Assembly: GCF_002223055.1 (NCBI RefSeq)
Contig: NZ_NKFL01000006.1
Coordinates: 1,364,001-1,428,000 of the forward strand
Direction of reading: 5' to 3'
DNA: 64,000 bases
From: Burkholderia sp. HI2500
Lineage (GTDB): Bacteria > Pseudomonadota > Gammaproteobacteria > Burkholderiales > Burkholderiaceae
A model generated the notes under the pieces. That model saw only the letters and a list, made by a program, of their open reading frames with translations, made no database searches and was not told the DNA's origin. A program made the translations under genes and the position numbers. Shown piece by piece: positions 28,440 through 36,975 of this stretch. Numbering within the stretch: the first letter of the stretch is position 1; each line of letters starts with the position of its first letter.

Positions 28440-29714
28440 ATGCCCTCGCATGTCGAATCGCCCGCCGCTCATCACGCGGGCTCGCTGACGATTTTCCAGG
28501 GCGCCGCGCTCTATATCGGCGCGGTGCTCGGCACCGGCGTGATCGCGCTGCCCGCACTGGCCGCCGAGGTGGCGGGGCCGGCCTCGCTACTTGCCTGGGC
28601 GGCGTTGGTCGTGCTGTCCGGGCCGCTCGCGGCCACCTTCGCCGCACTCGGCGCGCGCTATCCCGACGCAGGCGGCGTCTCGACCTACGCGCGGCGCGCA
28701 TTCGGGCCGAAAGCCGCCGCGATCGTCGGATGGTGCTTCTACTTCGCGGTACCGGCCGGCGCACCGGCCGCCGCCATGTTCGGCGGCGCATACGTCGCGG
28801 CCGTCACGGGCGGCGGGCACACGACGGTCATCGTCACCGCTGCCGCGCTGATCGCGACCGTGTCGGCCGCGAATGCATTCGGCGTCACGGTTTCGGGCCG
28901 CATGCAGCTCGTGCTGTCGGCACTGCTCGTCACGCTGCTGCTCGCCGCGGTGCTCGCCTCCGCGCCGCATGCACGCACCGCGAACCTGCATCCGTTCGCG
29001 CCGCACGGCTGGCTCGCGGTCGGCCAGGCTGCCGCGCTGCTCGTATGGAGTTTCGCCGGCTGGGAAGCGATCACGCATCTCGCGGCCGAATTCCGCCGGC
29101 CCGCGCACGACATGCCGCGCTCGGCGGGAATCGCGGTCGTGGTGGTCGGGTTTCTGTATCTGTCGGTTGCTGCCGCGAGCGTGACGGTGCTCGGGCCGTC
29201 CGCGGGCGGATCGGGTGCGCCACTCGCCGAACTGATCGCGGGCGGCATCGGCGGCCATGCGCAGGTGCTGGCCGCCGCAGCCGCCCTGTTGCTCACGCTC
29301 GGTACGATGAACGCGTATTTCGCGGGCGCGGCCAAGCTCGGCGCGGCGCTCGGGCGCGACGGCGCATTGCCCGCGTGGCTCGCGCAGGGCAGCCAGGTCG
29401 GCGGCGTCCCGCGTCGCAGCCTCGGCGTGATCGCCCTGCTCGCCGTGGTCGCACTCGCTGCGACGACGCTGTCGGACGTCGGGCCGAAGCCGCTCGTGCT
29501 CGTCACCTCCGGGTGCTTCGTGATGGTGTACGGGCTCGGCGCGGCCGCCGCGCTGAAACTGCTGCCGCGCGGCGGCATCGCACACCGTTGCGCATGGATT
29601 TCGCTGGTCGCGGTGGCCGGGCTGTTCCTGACGACCGGCTGGTACATCCTGTGCCCGCTGCTGCTCGCGGGCGGGGCGCTGCTCTATCTGCAGGTGGCCG
29701 GGCCGCGTCAGTGA
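28440..29714 (+). CDS. APC-family amino acid permease
   Basis: The 424-residue product is an inner-membrane transporter of the amino acid-polyamine-organocation superfamily, with about 12 hydrophobic helices. The first helix region YIGAVLGTGVIALPALAA carries the unwound GTG motif that binds the substrate amino/carboxyl group, and the helix-6 region VWSFAGWEAITHLAAEF also fits; the latter is close to the YjeH-like exporters. Direction of transport and substrate cannot be told from sequence. A CCGGAGA site precedes the ATG. It stands alone between lhr and the toxin-antitoxin pair. Confidence 0.88.
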   Translation: MPSHVESPAAHHAGSLTIFQGAALYIGAVLGTGVIALPALAAEVAGPASLLAWAALVVLSGPLAATFAALGARYPDAGGVSTYARRAFGPKAAAIVGWCFYFAVPAGAPAAAMFGGAYVAAVTGGGHTTVIVTAAALIATVSAANAFGVTVSGRMQLVLSALLVTLLLAAVLASAPHARTANLHPFAPHGWLAVGQAAALLVWSFAGWEAITHLAAEFRRPAHDMPRSAGIAVVVVGFLYLSVAAASVTVLGPSAGGSGAPLAELIAGGIGGHAQVLAAAAALLLTLGTMNAYFAGAAKLGAALGRDGALPAWLAQGSQVGGVPRRSLGVIALLAVVALAATTLSDVGPKPLVLVTSGCFVMVYGLGAAAALKLLPRGGIAHRCAWISLVAVAGLFLTTGWYILCPLLLAGGALLYLQVAGPRQ

Positions 29715-29863
29715 CCCGGCAGCTGCGCGCGGGGTCGACACGCGCCTGCTTGCGGCGACGCGCGGGCTGACATCACCGAACCGCTGGCCGGATTGCCGGC
29801 CACGCCGCCGCGTGCATCATGCGTAGGGGCGCAGCCTCGGCCGCCGCCGACGCTGCGCGCCCG

Positions 29864-30160
29864 TCAGGCGGGCACCAGCTCGAAGCTGAGCCGTTTGCCG
29901 AGCGCGGTGGCCGCGCTCGCGAGCGTCGCCAGCGTGAGGCTCGTGTCGGTTTCGTCGAGCAGGCGGTTGAGCGCGGCGCGGCTGGTTTTCATCCGTGCGG
30001 CCATCGCGGTTTTCGTGATCTGCTGCGCCTTCATTTCCTGGCCGATCTGCCACGCGATCACGCGCTTGATCGCGGTGGCGGTGGCCGCCTCGAGATTGCC
30101 GTCCTCCTCGAGGAAGGTATCGAAATCGCTGCCGATATGCGGATTGTTCGTGGTCGTCAT
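29864..30160 (-). CDS. higA: HigA-type XRE antitoxin
   Basis: The 98-residue product has a C-terminal HTH of the XRE class (KTAMAARMKTSRAALNRLLD then TSLTLATLASAATALGKRL), as in HigA antitoxins that bind both the toxin and the operon promoter. ATG at 30160 is chosen because GGAG lies five bases upstream; the extended frame is not antitoxin-like. It follows the toxin gene by 72 bases, giving the toxin-first order typical of higBA. Confidence 0.85.
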   Translation of the reverse strand: MTTTNNPHIGSDFDTFLEEDGNLEAATATAIKRVIAWQIGQEMKAQQITKTAMAARMKTSRAALNRLLDETDTSLTLATLASAATALGKRLSFELVPA

Positions 30161-30232
30161 GGGTACTCCAGTGCATGGCGTTGCCGGCGGCCTGACCGTC
30201 GAAGACGGCGTGTTCCGGCGCAACCGGGGAAT

Positions 30233-30592
30233 TCAGATGGCGCGCATCAGCGCTTTCAGGCGCGCGACGGTGACATCGAGATCGTCCGACGGCGTGGCCC
30301 GCGACTGCTTGAAGAAGCCGTGCAGCAGGACCATCGTGTCGCCGACGACCGTAAACAGCACGCGGGCGCTCCGCCCCGGCAACATCACGCGGATCTCCCA
30401 CAGATCCTGCGCCATCTTCCGAACCAGCGGCATGCCGAGCGGCCAGCCGAGTTGAACGGTCTTGATCTCTTCGCCGATCGCCCTTCGCTCCGCTTGCCCG
30501 AGCGCCTTCAGCCATTCGCGCACCGGCTCGTTGCCACGGGCCGTCTGGAAGAACCGCACGCCGAGCGTGACCTGGATCTGCTGTCTCGTCAT
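30233..30592 (-). CDS. higB: HigB/RelE-type toxin (Gp49-like)
   Basis: The 119-residue product resembles phage-derived Gp49/HigB proteins of the RelE fold, ribosome-dependent mRNA interferases. Recognisable segments are ANGEPVREWLKAL-like (RGNEPVREWLKALGQAERRA), the basic strand LWEIRVMLPGRSARVLFTVV (with Arg residues typical of the active site) and LLHGFFKQSRATPSDDL near the C-terminus. ATG at 30592 is used. A perfect inverted repeat 14 bases upstream is the likely operator for the toxin-antitoxin complex. Activity is inferred from family only. Confidence 0.87.
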   Translation of the reverse strand: MTRQQIQVTLGVRFFQTARGNEPVREWLKALGQAERRAIGEEIKTVQLGWPLGMPLVRKMAQDLWEIRVMLPGRSARVLFTVVGDTMVLLHGFFKQSRATPSDDLDVTVARLKALMRAI

Positions 30593-30605
30593 CGTCCTGA
30601 CACCA

Positions 30606-30627
30606 ATCGTACCAAAATCGGTACGAT
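30606..30627. promoter_or_regulatory. Operator of the higBA pair
   Basis: Perfect dyad ATCGTACC (30606-30613) and GGTACGAT (30620-30627) with a six-base spacer, directly upstream of the toxin start; position fits HigA autorepression. Confidence 0.6.
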
Positions 30628-30702
30628 ATGCCAAGCACCCCGCAGCCGGCTACTGACCGGATGGCCAATCCGGCAGCCGGGAACGGCGGGCGGTCCGCCG
30701 GC

Positions 30703-31689
30703 TCAATCGTCGCGACGAGCCGGCTTGCGCGCCGCGCGTGGCGCCCCGCGTTCACGCGTCTCGCCGAACCGCGACCGCGCGATGTCGCGCACGGCGTCGA
30801 TCAGCGTCCGCGCGACCGGCGACGGCTGCGCATCGGTGCGCAGCACCAGCCCGACCGGCTCGTCGGTGCCCGCCGACGGCAGCGGCAGGCGTGCCAGCGC
30901 CCCGGCCGACAGGTCGTATTCGGCCGCATAGAGCGGCACGAACCAGACTGCGTCGTTTTCGAGTGCCAGCGCACGCGCGACCGACACCGACAGCACCTCG
31001 ATGAACGAATCCAGCGGCGGCACGCCGCAAGCGCCAAGCAGCTGCTCGGCCGACTGGCGGATCAGCGTGCCGAACGGCGGCAGCACGACCGGATAGCGCG
31101 CAAGCTCGGCCGCCGGCGCCGCATTCGAGAGCAGCGGATGCCCGGCGCGCACGACGGCAACGAGCGGCTCGTTGTACAACTGCTCGAACGCGAGCCCGAT
31201 CATCCGCTCCGGCTCCGACAGCCGCCCGATCGCGCACTCGATCGCGCCGGACTTCAGGCGCTCGAGCAGATCGGCGTTCGCGGCCGTCGCGATCCGCACG
31301 ACGACGCGCGGCCAGCGCTCCGCGAGCGCCTTCATCAACGCGGGCGCGAGCGATGCCGCGACGGTCGGCAGCATGCCGATTTCCAGCGTCGCCGCGGCGG
31401 CCCCGCCTTCGCGCGCAAGCAGCCCGACACCCTGCCGCAGCGCCAGCACGCACGCGTTCGCGTGCGGCATGAACAGTTGCGCCTCGCGGGTCGGCTGCGC
31501 GCCCTGCCGGCCGCGCTCGAACAGCTTCACGCCGAGGATCGCCTCCAGTTCGGCGATCGTCTTCGACACGGCCGGCTGTGTGATCGACAGGCTTTCGGCT
31601 GCCTTCTGCACGCCGCCCAGCTGCGCGACCGCGAGAAAGCACTGCAGATGCCGGAACTTGACGCGGCCGTCCGCGATACGGTTATTCAT
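30703..31689 (-). CDS. pcaQ: LysR regulator PcaQ
   Basis: The 328-residue LysR protein has a full N-terminal HTH (HLQCFLAVAQLGGVQKAAESL then TQPAVSKTIAELEAILGVKL) and the effector domain, with the VQKAAESLSITQPAVS pattern typical of PcaQ/GbpR regulators. PcaQ activates protocatechuate-degradation genes in response to beta-carboxy-cis,cis-muconate. The link rests on proximity to pcaHG and on an ATAAC-N5-GTTAT dyad found both at this gene's start and upstream of pcaH. The C-terminal tail is rich in Arg and Ala. The start codon itself lies inside the dyad. Confidence 0.87.
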   Translation of the reverse strand: MNNRIADGRVKFRHLQCFLAVAQLGGVQKAAESLSITQPAVSKTIAELEAILGVKLFERGRQGAQPTREAQLFMPHANACVLALRQGVGLLAREGGAAAATLEIGMLPTVAASLAPALMKALAERWPRVVVRIATAANADLLERLKSGAIECAIGRLSEPERMIGLAFEQLYNEPLVAVVRAGHPLLSNAAPAAELARYPVVLPPFGTLIRQSAEQLLGACGVPPLDSFIEVLSVSVARALALENDAVWFVPLYAAEYDLSAGALARLPLPSAGTDEPVGLVLRTDAQPSPVARTLIDAVRDIARSRFGETRERGAPRAARKPARRDD

Positions 31690-31743
31690 AACAGGTGGTT
31701 ATGCGATTGACGATGAAATGCCATTTTGCATAACTTTCCGGAT
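31687..31743. repeat. Left copy of duplicated pca control region
   Basis: 57 bases that align without gaps to 33364-33420 at 46 positions. It contains dyad ATAAC-N5-GTTAT (31688-31702), ATGCGATT, and a 22-base block identical in both copies that starts CATTTTGCATAACTTTCCGG. In this copy the promoter-like half points toward the end of the convergent XRE gene. Confidence 0.8.
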
Positions 31744-31773
31744 AGCCCCAAGCGCTCGACGAGACGTCACGCG

Positions 31774-32511
31774 TCACGCGTTGCGCCGCAGTGCCTGGAA
31801 ACCGGCCGGCTCCCACATCCGCTTCGCGATCAGCAAGCTGGTGCCGCGCTTCTGCGCGAGCGGTGCCGACGACGATTCCGCGTGCAGCGCGGCCGCCTTG
31901 CTGCGCAGCCGGCGCAATTCCAGTTCGAGCTCGGCGGAAGCAGCCTCCGTCAGCATCCCCTGCGAGAACGTCATCGTCTCGCCTTCGCCGTCGAAGCGGC
32001 TGTCGAGGAAATCGCCGAGCGCGTGCGCATGGAAGTAACGGCGGATCGGCCCGCCCGGCAGCCAGTCGAAATCGCGCGCGACGCGCACGCGAATCCGGTC
32101 GCCCGGCAACAGCGCGACGACGTTCATCCGGTCGAGCATCAGCAGGTATTTCACGCACTCGGCCTTCGTCACCTGATAGGCCGACACGATGTCCTGCACC
32201 GTCCAGTAGTTGATCGCGCAGACGGCGACGAGCAGCAGCTTGTCGTCGGACACGAGCAGCGCCTCCTGCTGCTCGGTCAGCACGTGCAGCCTCGGTGCCG
32301 ATGCGGACGCCTCCTGTACGAGCTCGGCCAGCGTATAGCCGAGCAGCTGGGCGATCTCCACGACGCGCTCCAGCGTGAAGCGGCCGCTGGCGAACAGCCG
32401 CTTCACGCTGGTCTCGGAAACGTCGAGCGCACGTGCGACGTCGCGGTAGGTCATGCCCTGCGCCTTCAGCTGGCGCTTCAGCATGTCGATGAGTTGGGCG
32501 GTTTCGGTCAT
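31774..32511 (-). CDS. XRE-family transcriptional regulator
   Basis: The 245-residue product has an N-terminal HTH (about 1-60: MTYRDVARALDVSETSVKRLF) and a longer C-terminal region with no family I recognise by name. That region contains LLVAVCAINYWTVQDIVSAY and a basic VRVARDFDWLPGGPIRRYF stretch; it could be a ligand or dimer domain. Regulators with this layout are common in Burkholderia. It is divergent from the YebB-like gene at 32632, with 120 bases between, and both lie between the two pca control-region copies. Confidence 0.8.
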   Translation of the reverse strand: MTETAQLIDMLKRQLKAQGMTYRDVARALDVSETSVKRLFASGRFTLERVVEIAQLLGYTLAELVQEASASAPRLHVLTEQQEALLVSDDKLLLVAVCAINYWTVQDIVSAYQVTKAECVKYLLMLDRMNVVALLPGDRIRVRVARDFDWLPGGPIRRYFHAHALGDFLDSRFDGEGETMTFSQGMLTEAASAELELELRRLRSKAAALHAESSSAPLAQKRGTSLLIAKRMWEPAGFQALRRNA

Positions 32512-32631
32512 TTTGGTATCGAAAAGTGATGCTCGAGGTCAGATATTAGGCTACCTGCGCGCGCAGATGAACACATTCGGATACTTGTCTGCATAATCCG
32601 CTCCGTGCTGTCACTGAACGACGGAGCCGAC

Positions 32632-33198
32632 ATGCCCCCCCGAACCGACACCGCTGCCTACGAATCGCATCACCCCGCCCCGCGCGATGCCCGCGACACG
32701 GATCGCACGATGCCGCTCGCCACGGTCCGCACGCTGGCCGCCAGCGCGCACGTCGGGGATCTCGTGTTCATCCGCGTGCCGGCGAATGCGCCGCGCGACG
32801 CGGCAGGCGCGACGGGTGCGTGGGCCAATCGCTTCGGCATCGTCGTCGACACGTCGGGCGACGAGCCCGTGATCGCCGAATCCGCGTTGGCGTGGACGAA
32901 GCTCACGCCGCTGTCGCGCTTCGTCGCCCGTACCGACGGCGGACGCATCGCGCTGGCCCGTCGCGTCGCGGCGCCGACCGCCGATGCGCAGCGCCAGGTG
33001 CACGCAATCGCCGAACAACGGATCGACGCCCTGCTCGGCAACCGCTTCAACCTGCGGACGCGGCGCGGGTTCTGCGCGCGCTACGTGAGCGACGTGCTCG
33101 GTGCCGACCGGGATGCGACGCCGGCCGCACTGCTGCGCAGCGGCACCCTGTCACTCGAATTCGACGGGATCGTGTTCGATCCCGGCCGCCCGTCATAA
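32632..33198 (+). CDS. YebB-like permuted papain-fold protein
   Basis: The 188-residue product resembles the YebB/YiiX permuted NlpC/P60 (papain-like) family: VGDLVFIRVP near the N-terminus, FGIVVDTSGDEPVIAESALAW in the middle, then LTPLSRFVARTDGGRIALARR, and the Cys-bearing helix RRGFCARYVSDVLG. The Cys is kept, but at the place where these proteins usually have His (before VGI) the sequence reads NRFGIVV, so the catalytic His seems to be lost. ATG at 32632 has GGAG five bases upstream. Its function is unknown; family members are suspected amidases or peptidases. Confidence 0.72.
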   Translation: MPPRTDTAAYESHHPAPRDARDTDRTMPLATVRTLAASAHVGDLVFIRVPANAPRDAAGATGAWANRFGIVVDTSGDEPVIAESALAWTKLTPLSRFVARTDGGRIALARRVAAPTADAQRQVHAIAEQRIDALLGNRFNLRTRRGFCARYVSDVLGADRDATPAALLRSGTLSLEFDGIVFDPGRPS

Positions 33199-33313
33199 CA
33201 GGCGCTCAGGGAGACCGGATAACAACAAGAACGACAACACAAAAAAGCGGCGACGGGCTGGCTGGAGGGCCGTGCACGGGGTCGTCACCGACGACGCGAA
33301 GCCCGATCGCTTT

Positions 33314-33348
33314 TTCCGCCGGACAGGCATCCTGTCCGGCGGAATTTT
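33314..33348 (+). terminator. Terminator after YebB-like gene
   Basis: Perfect 14-bp stem TTCCGCCGGACAGG with a CAT loop, followed by four T residues, 115 bases past the YebB-like stop. It insulates the pcaHG promoter from read-through. Confidence 0.75.
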
Positions 33349-33363
33349 CATTGGCGCATCGAA

Positions 33364-33430
33364 CATAACGAACGGTTATGCGATTTGCTAAAAAAGGTCA
33401 TTTTGCATAACTTTCCGGATTGGCTACAGT
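33364..33430 (+). promoter_or_regulatory. pcaHG control region (right copy) and promoter
   Basis: Right copy of the repeated block, with dyad ATAAC-N5-GTTAT at 33365-33379. Downstream, TTGCAT (33403-33408) and TACAGT (33425-33430) with a 16-base spacer are a plausible -35/-10. The dyad lies just upstream, as expected for PcaQ activation. Confidence 0.65.
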
Positions 33431-33472
33431 CGTGCCATCCACTTCGCGAAAGACCTATCAGGAGACGCCCCG

Positions 33473-34180
33473 ATGGATTCCCCCACGATCCTCACGCCGC
33501 GCGACTGGCCGTCGCATCCGGCCTATATCCACCCCGAGTACCGTTCGTCCGTGAAGCGCGGCCCGACGCGCCCGCTGATCCCGCTGAAGGAGAAGCTCCG
33601 CGACCAGTACGCGCCCGTCTACGGCGCCGAAGATCTCGGCGCGCTCGACCATGACCTGACGAAGAACGCCGTGAAGAACGGCGAGCCGCTCGGCGAGCGC
33701 ATGGTCGTCACGGGCCGCGTGCTCGACGAAGGCGGCAAGCCCGTGCGCAACACGCTCGTCGAGGTATGGCAGGCGAACGCGGCCGGCCGCTACGTGCACA
33801 AGGTCGACCAGCACGACGCGCCGCTCGACCCGAACTTCCTCGGCGCGGGCCGTTGCCTGACCGACGACGAAGGCCGCTACCGCTTCCTGACGATCAAGCC
33901 CGGCGCATACCCGTGGGGCAACCATCCGAACGCGTGGCGCCCGAATCACATCCACTTCTCGCTGTTCGGCGATTACTTCGGCTCGCGTCTCGTCACGCAG
34001 ATGTACTTCCCCGGCGACCCGCTGCTCGCGTACGACCCGATCTTCCAGGGCACGCCCGAGGCCGCACGCGATCGCCTGATCTCGCGCTTCTCGATGGACA
34101 TCACCGAAGAAGGCTATGCGCTCGGCTACGAATTCGACATCGTGCTGCGCGGCCGCGACGCTACCCCGATGGAGCGCTGA
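33473..34180 (+). CDS. pcaH: Protocatechuate 3,4-dioxygenase beta subunit
   Basis: The 235-residue product is the iron-bearing beta subunit of the intradiol dioxygenase that opens protocatechuate to beta-carboxy-cis,cis-muconate. The Fe(III) ligands are Tyr107 (VWQANAAGRY), Tyr146 (PGAYPW), His159 and His161 (NHIHFS); their spacing of 39, 13 and 2 equals that of the classic Pseudomonas putida enzyme. AGGAG precedes the ATG. pcaG follows after three bases. PcaQ is the likely activator through the dyad upstream. Confidence 0.97.
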   Translation: MDSPTILTPRDWPSHPAYIHPEYRSSVKRGPTRPLIPLKEKLRDQYAPVYGAEDLGALDHDLTKNAVKNGEPLGERMVVTGRVLDEGGKPVRNTLVEVWQANAAGRYVHKVDQHDAPLDPNFLGAGRCLTDDEGRYRFLTIKPGAYPWGNHPNAWRPNHIHFSLFGDYFGSRLVTQMYFPGDPLLAYDPIFQGTPEAARDRLISRFSMDITEEGYALGYEFDIVLRGRDATPMER

Positions 34181-34183
34181 ACC

Positions 34184-34777
34184 ATGACGACGCTGAAGCA
34201 AACCCCTTCGCAGACGGTCGGCCCGTACTTCGCGTACGGCCTGTGCCCGCAGCAATACGACTACGACCTGAAGAGCCTGTTCACGCCGACGATCGCCGCG
34301 GCACACGCCGAAGGCGAACACGTGCTGCTGGTCGGCCAGGTGTTCGACGGTGACGGCAACGTCGTCGGCGACGCGGTGCTCGAGTTCACGCAGGTGGACG
34401 GCGCGGGCCGCTACCCCACGTCGCGCGACGACATCGCGAAATCCGGCTTCACGGGCTTCGCGCGGGTCGGCACCGGCACCGATGCGCAGCAGCGCTTCGT
34501 CGTCGAGACGGTGAAGCCGGGCCGCCTCGCCGCCGACGAAGCGCCGCACATCAACGTGACCGTGATGATGCGCGGGATCCTCACCCATGCATTCACGCGC
34601 GTGTACTTCGACGACGAAGCCGCCGCAAACGCAGCCGACCCCGTGCTGAACGCCGTACCGGCCGAGCGCCGCGCGACGCTCATCGCGAAACGCGATGCGC
34701 AGCCGGGGCGCCCGGTCGTCTACCGCTTCGACATCCGCATGCAGGGGCCGGACGAAACCGTGTTCTTCGACGTGTGA
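34184..34777 (+). CDS. pcaG: Protocatechuate 3,4-dioxygenase alpha subunit
   Basis: The 197-residue alpha subunit, recognisable by its N-terminal TPSQTVGPYFAYGL and the DAVLEFTQVDGAGRY segment that matches the beta subunit's fold but has lost the iron ligands. Residues PHINVTVMMRGILTHAFTRVYF form the subunit core. It pairs with PcaH as an alpha-beta protomer. The gene starts three bases after pcaH and is followed by a strong terminator, so pcaHG is bicistronic. Confidence 0.97.
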   Translation: MTTLKQTPSQTVGPYFAYGLCPQQYDYDLKSLFTPTIAAAHAEGEHVLLVGQVFDGDGNVVGDAVLEFTQVDGAGRYPTSRDDIAKSGFTGFARVGTGTDAQQRFVVETVKPGRLAADEAPHINVTVMMRGILTHAFTRVYFDDEAAANAADPVLNAVPAERRATLIAKRDAQPGRPVVYRFDIRMQGPDETVFFDV

Positions 34778-34817
34778 CGCGCGGGCCGGCTCACGCCGGC
34801 TTCGCCCGCTACCGCAC

Positions 34818-34864
34818 CGCCGCGTGGCGCGATACCGACAGGCATCGCGCCACGCGGCGTTTTT
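34818..34864 (+). terminator. Strong terminator of pcaHG
   Basis: Perfect 16-bp stem (CGCCGCGTGGCGCGAT) with a 10-base loop and five T residues. Confidence 0.92.
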
Positions 34865-35235
34865 CATGGTCCGTCGTCATCATTCGATGCTGCGGTGCAG
34901 CGTGCCATATCGCGGGTGCCGACGGCCTTGCCACGGGCCTCCTGCCCCTGCATCGAACGCGCGATTGAAACGCATGCTGCGACAGCACACAAGTCGTCTG
35001 TCCGACACGATATCGTTTGCGCGTTATGCGGCGTATTCTTCGCTATCCGCAACGCTTCAATGAGATTGAATCGAAACAGGAAACAATTACGCATGTCATG
35101 CGCGACACCGCCCGGCAGGCTGGGCGCGCATTTTTTCTGACCGAGTGCCTTGAAACGCGTCTGACCGAAGTTGGCAGGCGCGTATTTTTTGGCGGCGGCC
35201 GGCACACCGGCGTGGCGTGCGTCACTTCGTTCCGG
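34865..35235. other. Gene-free stretch before the AraC gene
   Basis: About 370 bases with no credible gene. Two short CTGACCGA direct repeats about 23 bases apart (35138 and 35161) and two T-runs are visible. The meaning is unclear. Confidence 0.35.
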
Positions 35236-36015
35236 TCAGCGCCGAATCTCCAGATAGCGGCTCGGCGTATCACCCAGAATGCGGCGAAACGCCGACGTGA
35301 ACGCGCTGGCGCTCGCATACCCGAGATCGAGCGCGACCCGCGTCACCGGCTGCCCGTCGCTCAGGCGCGCGATCGCCGCGAGCATGCACACCTGCTGGCG
35401 CCATACGGCAAAACTCACGCCCGTCTGCGCACGGAACTGCCGCGTGAACGTGCGGCGGCTCAAGCCCGCGTCCGCGGCGACCTGGTCGAGATCGGCCGCG
35501 ATCGACGGCGAGGCGAGCAGGTGCCGGCACACCTTCGCCAGCCGTGCGTCGGCCGGCAGCGGCGCATGCAGCGACAGGCGCGGCATCGTCGCGATTTCCG
35601 CGACCAGCAGCGCCATCAGCTTGCCCGCGCGCCCGTCGACGTCGTACAGGGCCGGCAAGTCGATCGCATCGTCGATCAGTTGCCGCAGCAGCGCCGATAC
35701 GCCATACACACCGCACTGTTCGGGCAGGCCCGCCTCCTGCGCGGCGGCGCCGGACACGAACGTGTTGAGCATCGTGACCGGCCCGGTCATCGTCATTTCG
35801 TGCCGCACGCCGGCCGGCACCCAGCACGCGCGCTGCGGCGGCACCAGCCAGCGTCCGTGCGGCGTCGACACGCTGATCGTGCCGCGCGACGCGAACGCGA
35901 ATTGCCCGCGCCCGTGCGCGTGTTCCGGAAACGTCGTGCCCGCCGCATAGTCGTTCGCGGTCACCACCACGCTCCGGGGAATGTTTTCGTAGGGATCTAG
36001 CAGCGTATTTCTCAC
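35236..36015 (-). CDS. AraC-family regulator with cupin domain
   Basis: The 259-residue product has an N-terminal cupin-like sensor (TTFPEHAHGRGQFAFASRGTISV, about 25-45) and C-terminal paired HTH modules (LDQVAADAGLSRRTFTRQFR and VTRVALDLGYASASAFTSAF, about 180-255). GTG at 36015 is chosen because the family starts near here; the open frame runs to an ATG at 36111, which would add 32 residues of basic sequence and reach under the neighbouring gene's leader. It is divergent from an alpha/beta hydrolase gene it may control. Confidence 0.82.
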   Translation of the reverse strand: MRNTLLDPYENIPRSVVVTANDYAAGTTFPEHAHGRGQFAFASRGTISVSTPHGRWLVPPQRACWVPAGVRHEMTMTGPVTMLNTFVSGAAAQEAGLPEQCGVYGVSALLRQLIDDAIDLPALYDVDGRAGKLMALLVAEIATMPRLSLHAPLPADARLAKVCRHLLASPSIAADLDQVAADAGLSRRTFTRQFRAQTGVSFAVWRQQVCMLAAIARLSDGQPVTRVALDLGYASASAFTSAFRRILGDTPSRYLEIRR

Positions 36016-36157
36016 GGCCCGAATTCCATCATCAATGACCCGATATCGAAGGCGGGTCTCCTTCGCGCGATCTACGATCCGCTCCACCCTTGCGCGACCT
36101 GACGGCCGCAAGACCCGTCGGCCTGATCGGCCGGATTACCACTGCATCGGAGCGGAC

Positions 36158-36937
36158 ATGCCGAATACGTTTCATCGCGTGGGGGACGGCCCCCACCCTG
36201 TTCTTGTACTGCCCGGCTGGTTCGGCGACGCCCACGCGTTCGAACCCGTCGAAGCGTGGCTGTCGCGCAAGCACTTCAGCTATGTATTCATGGACTACCG
36301 AGGCTACGGCCGCATGCGCGACGCAGCGGGCCACTACACGATCGACGAGATCGCCGCCGACGCGCTCGCGCTGGCCGACACGCTCGATTTCGCGACCTTC
36401 AGCATCGTCGGCCATTCGATGGGTGCGATGGCGGCCGAGAAAGTCGCCGTCATCGCGCCCGGGCGCGTGCGCGCGCTGGTGCCGATCACGCCCGTGCCGT
36501 GCGGCGGCCTGCCGTTCGACGCGGAGAAACGTGCGCTATTCGAGCGCGCCGCCGACCACGTCGCCGATCGCCGGACCATCATCGATCGCAGCACCGGCGG
36601 CCGGCTGCCCGCCGCGTGGGTCGAGTGGAAAGCCGCGTATTCGGCAGCCCGTTCTTCGCCGCCGGCGTTCGGCGCGTACTTCGGCGCGTGGGCCGATACG
36701 GATTTCGGCGACGAGATCGCCGGCACCCATCCGGTGAAAGTGCTGATCGGCGAGCACGATCCGGCGTTCGACGCGACACTGATGGCCCGCACCTACCTGC
36801 GGCGTTATCCGCTCGCCACCGTCGACGTGCTGCGCAATGCAGGCCACTACCCGATGAACGAGACGCCGCTCGCGTTCGTCGCCGCGATGGAAGCGTTCCT
36901 GCTCGCCGTGACGGCGCACCCCGTCGGCAACCCCTGA
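36158..36937 (+). CDS. Alpha/beta hydrolase
   Basis: The 259-residue product has the full catalytic triad: Ser in GHSMGAMA, Asp in GEHDPAFD and His in NAGHYPMNE, with the oxyanion segment VLPGWFGDAHAFEP near the N-terminus. The cap domain lies between. ATG at 36158 has GGAG five bases upstream; the longer frame has no ribosome site. The family is broad (esterases, lactonases, C-C hydrolases), so no substrate is proposed. It is divergent from the AraC gene. Confidence 0.85.
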   Translation: MPNTFHRVGDGPHPVLVLPGWFGDAHAFEPVEAWLSRKHFSYVFMDYRGYGRMRDAAGHYTIDEIAADALALADTLDFATFSIVGHSMGAMAAEKVAVIAPGRVRALVPITPVPCGGLPFDAEKRALFERAADHVADRRTIIDRSTGGRLPAAWVEWKAAYSAARSSPPAFGAYFGAWADTDFGDEIAGTHPVKVLIGEHDPAFDATLMARTYLRRYPLATVDVLRNAGHYPMNETPLAFVAAMEAFLLAVTAHPVGNP

Positions 36938-36975
36938 CGACGCGCGGCGCGCAAGGAGCATGGCGGTCATGCGCA

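Noticed and set aside
34865..35235. Short direct repeats and T-runs that might suggest a small RNA.
   Set aside because: No promoter-terminator pair could be assembled around them.
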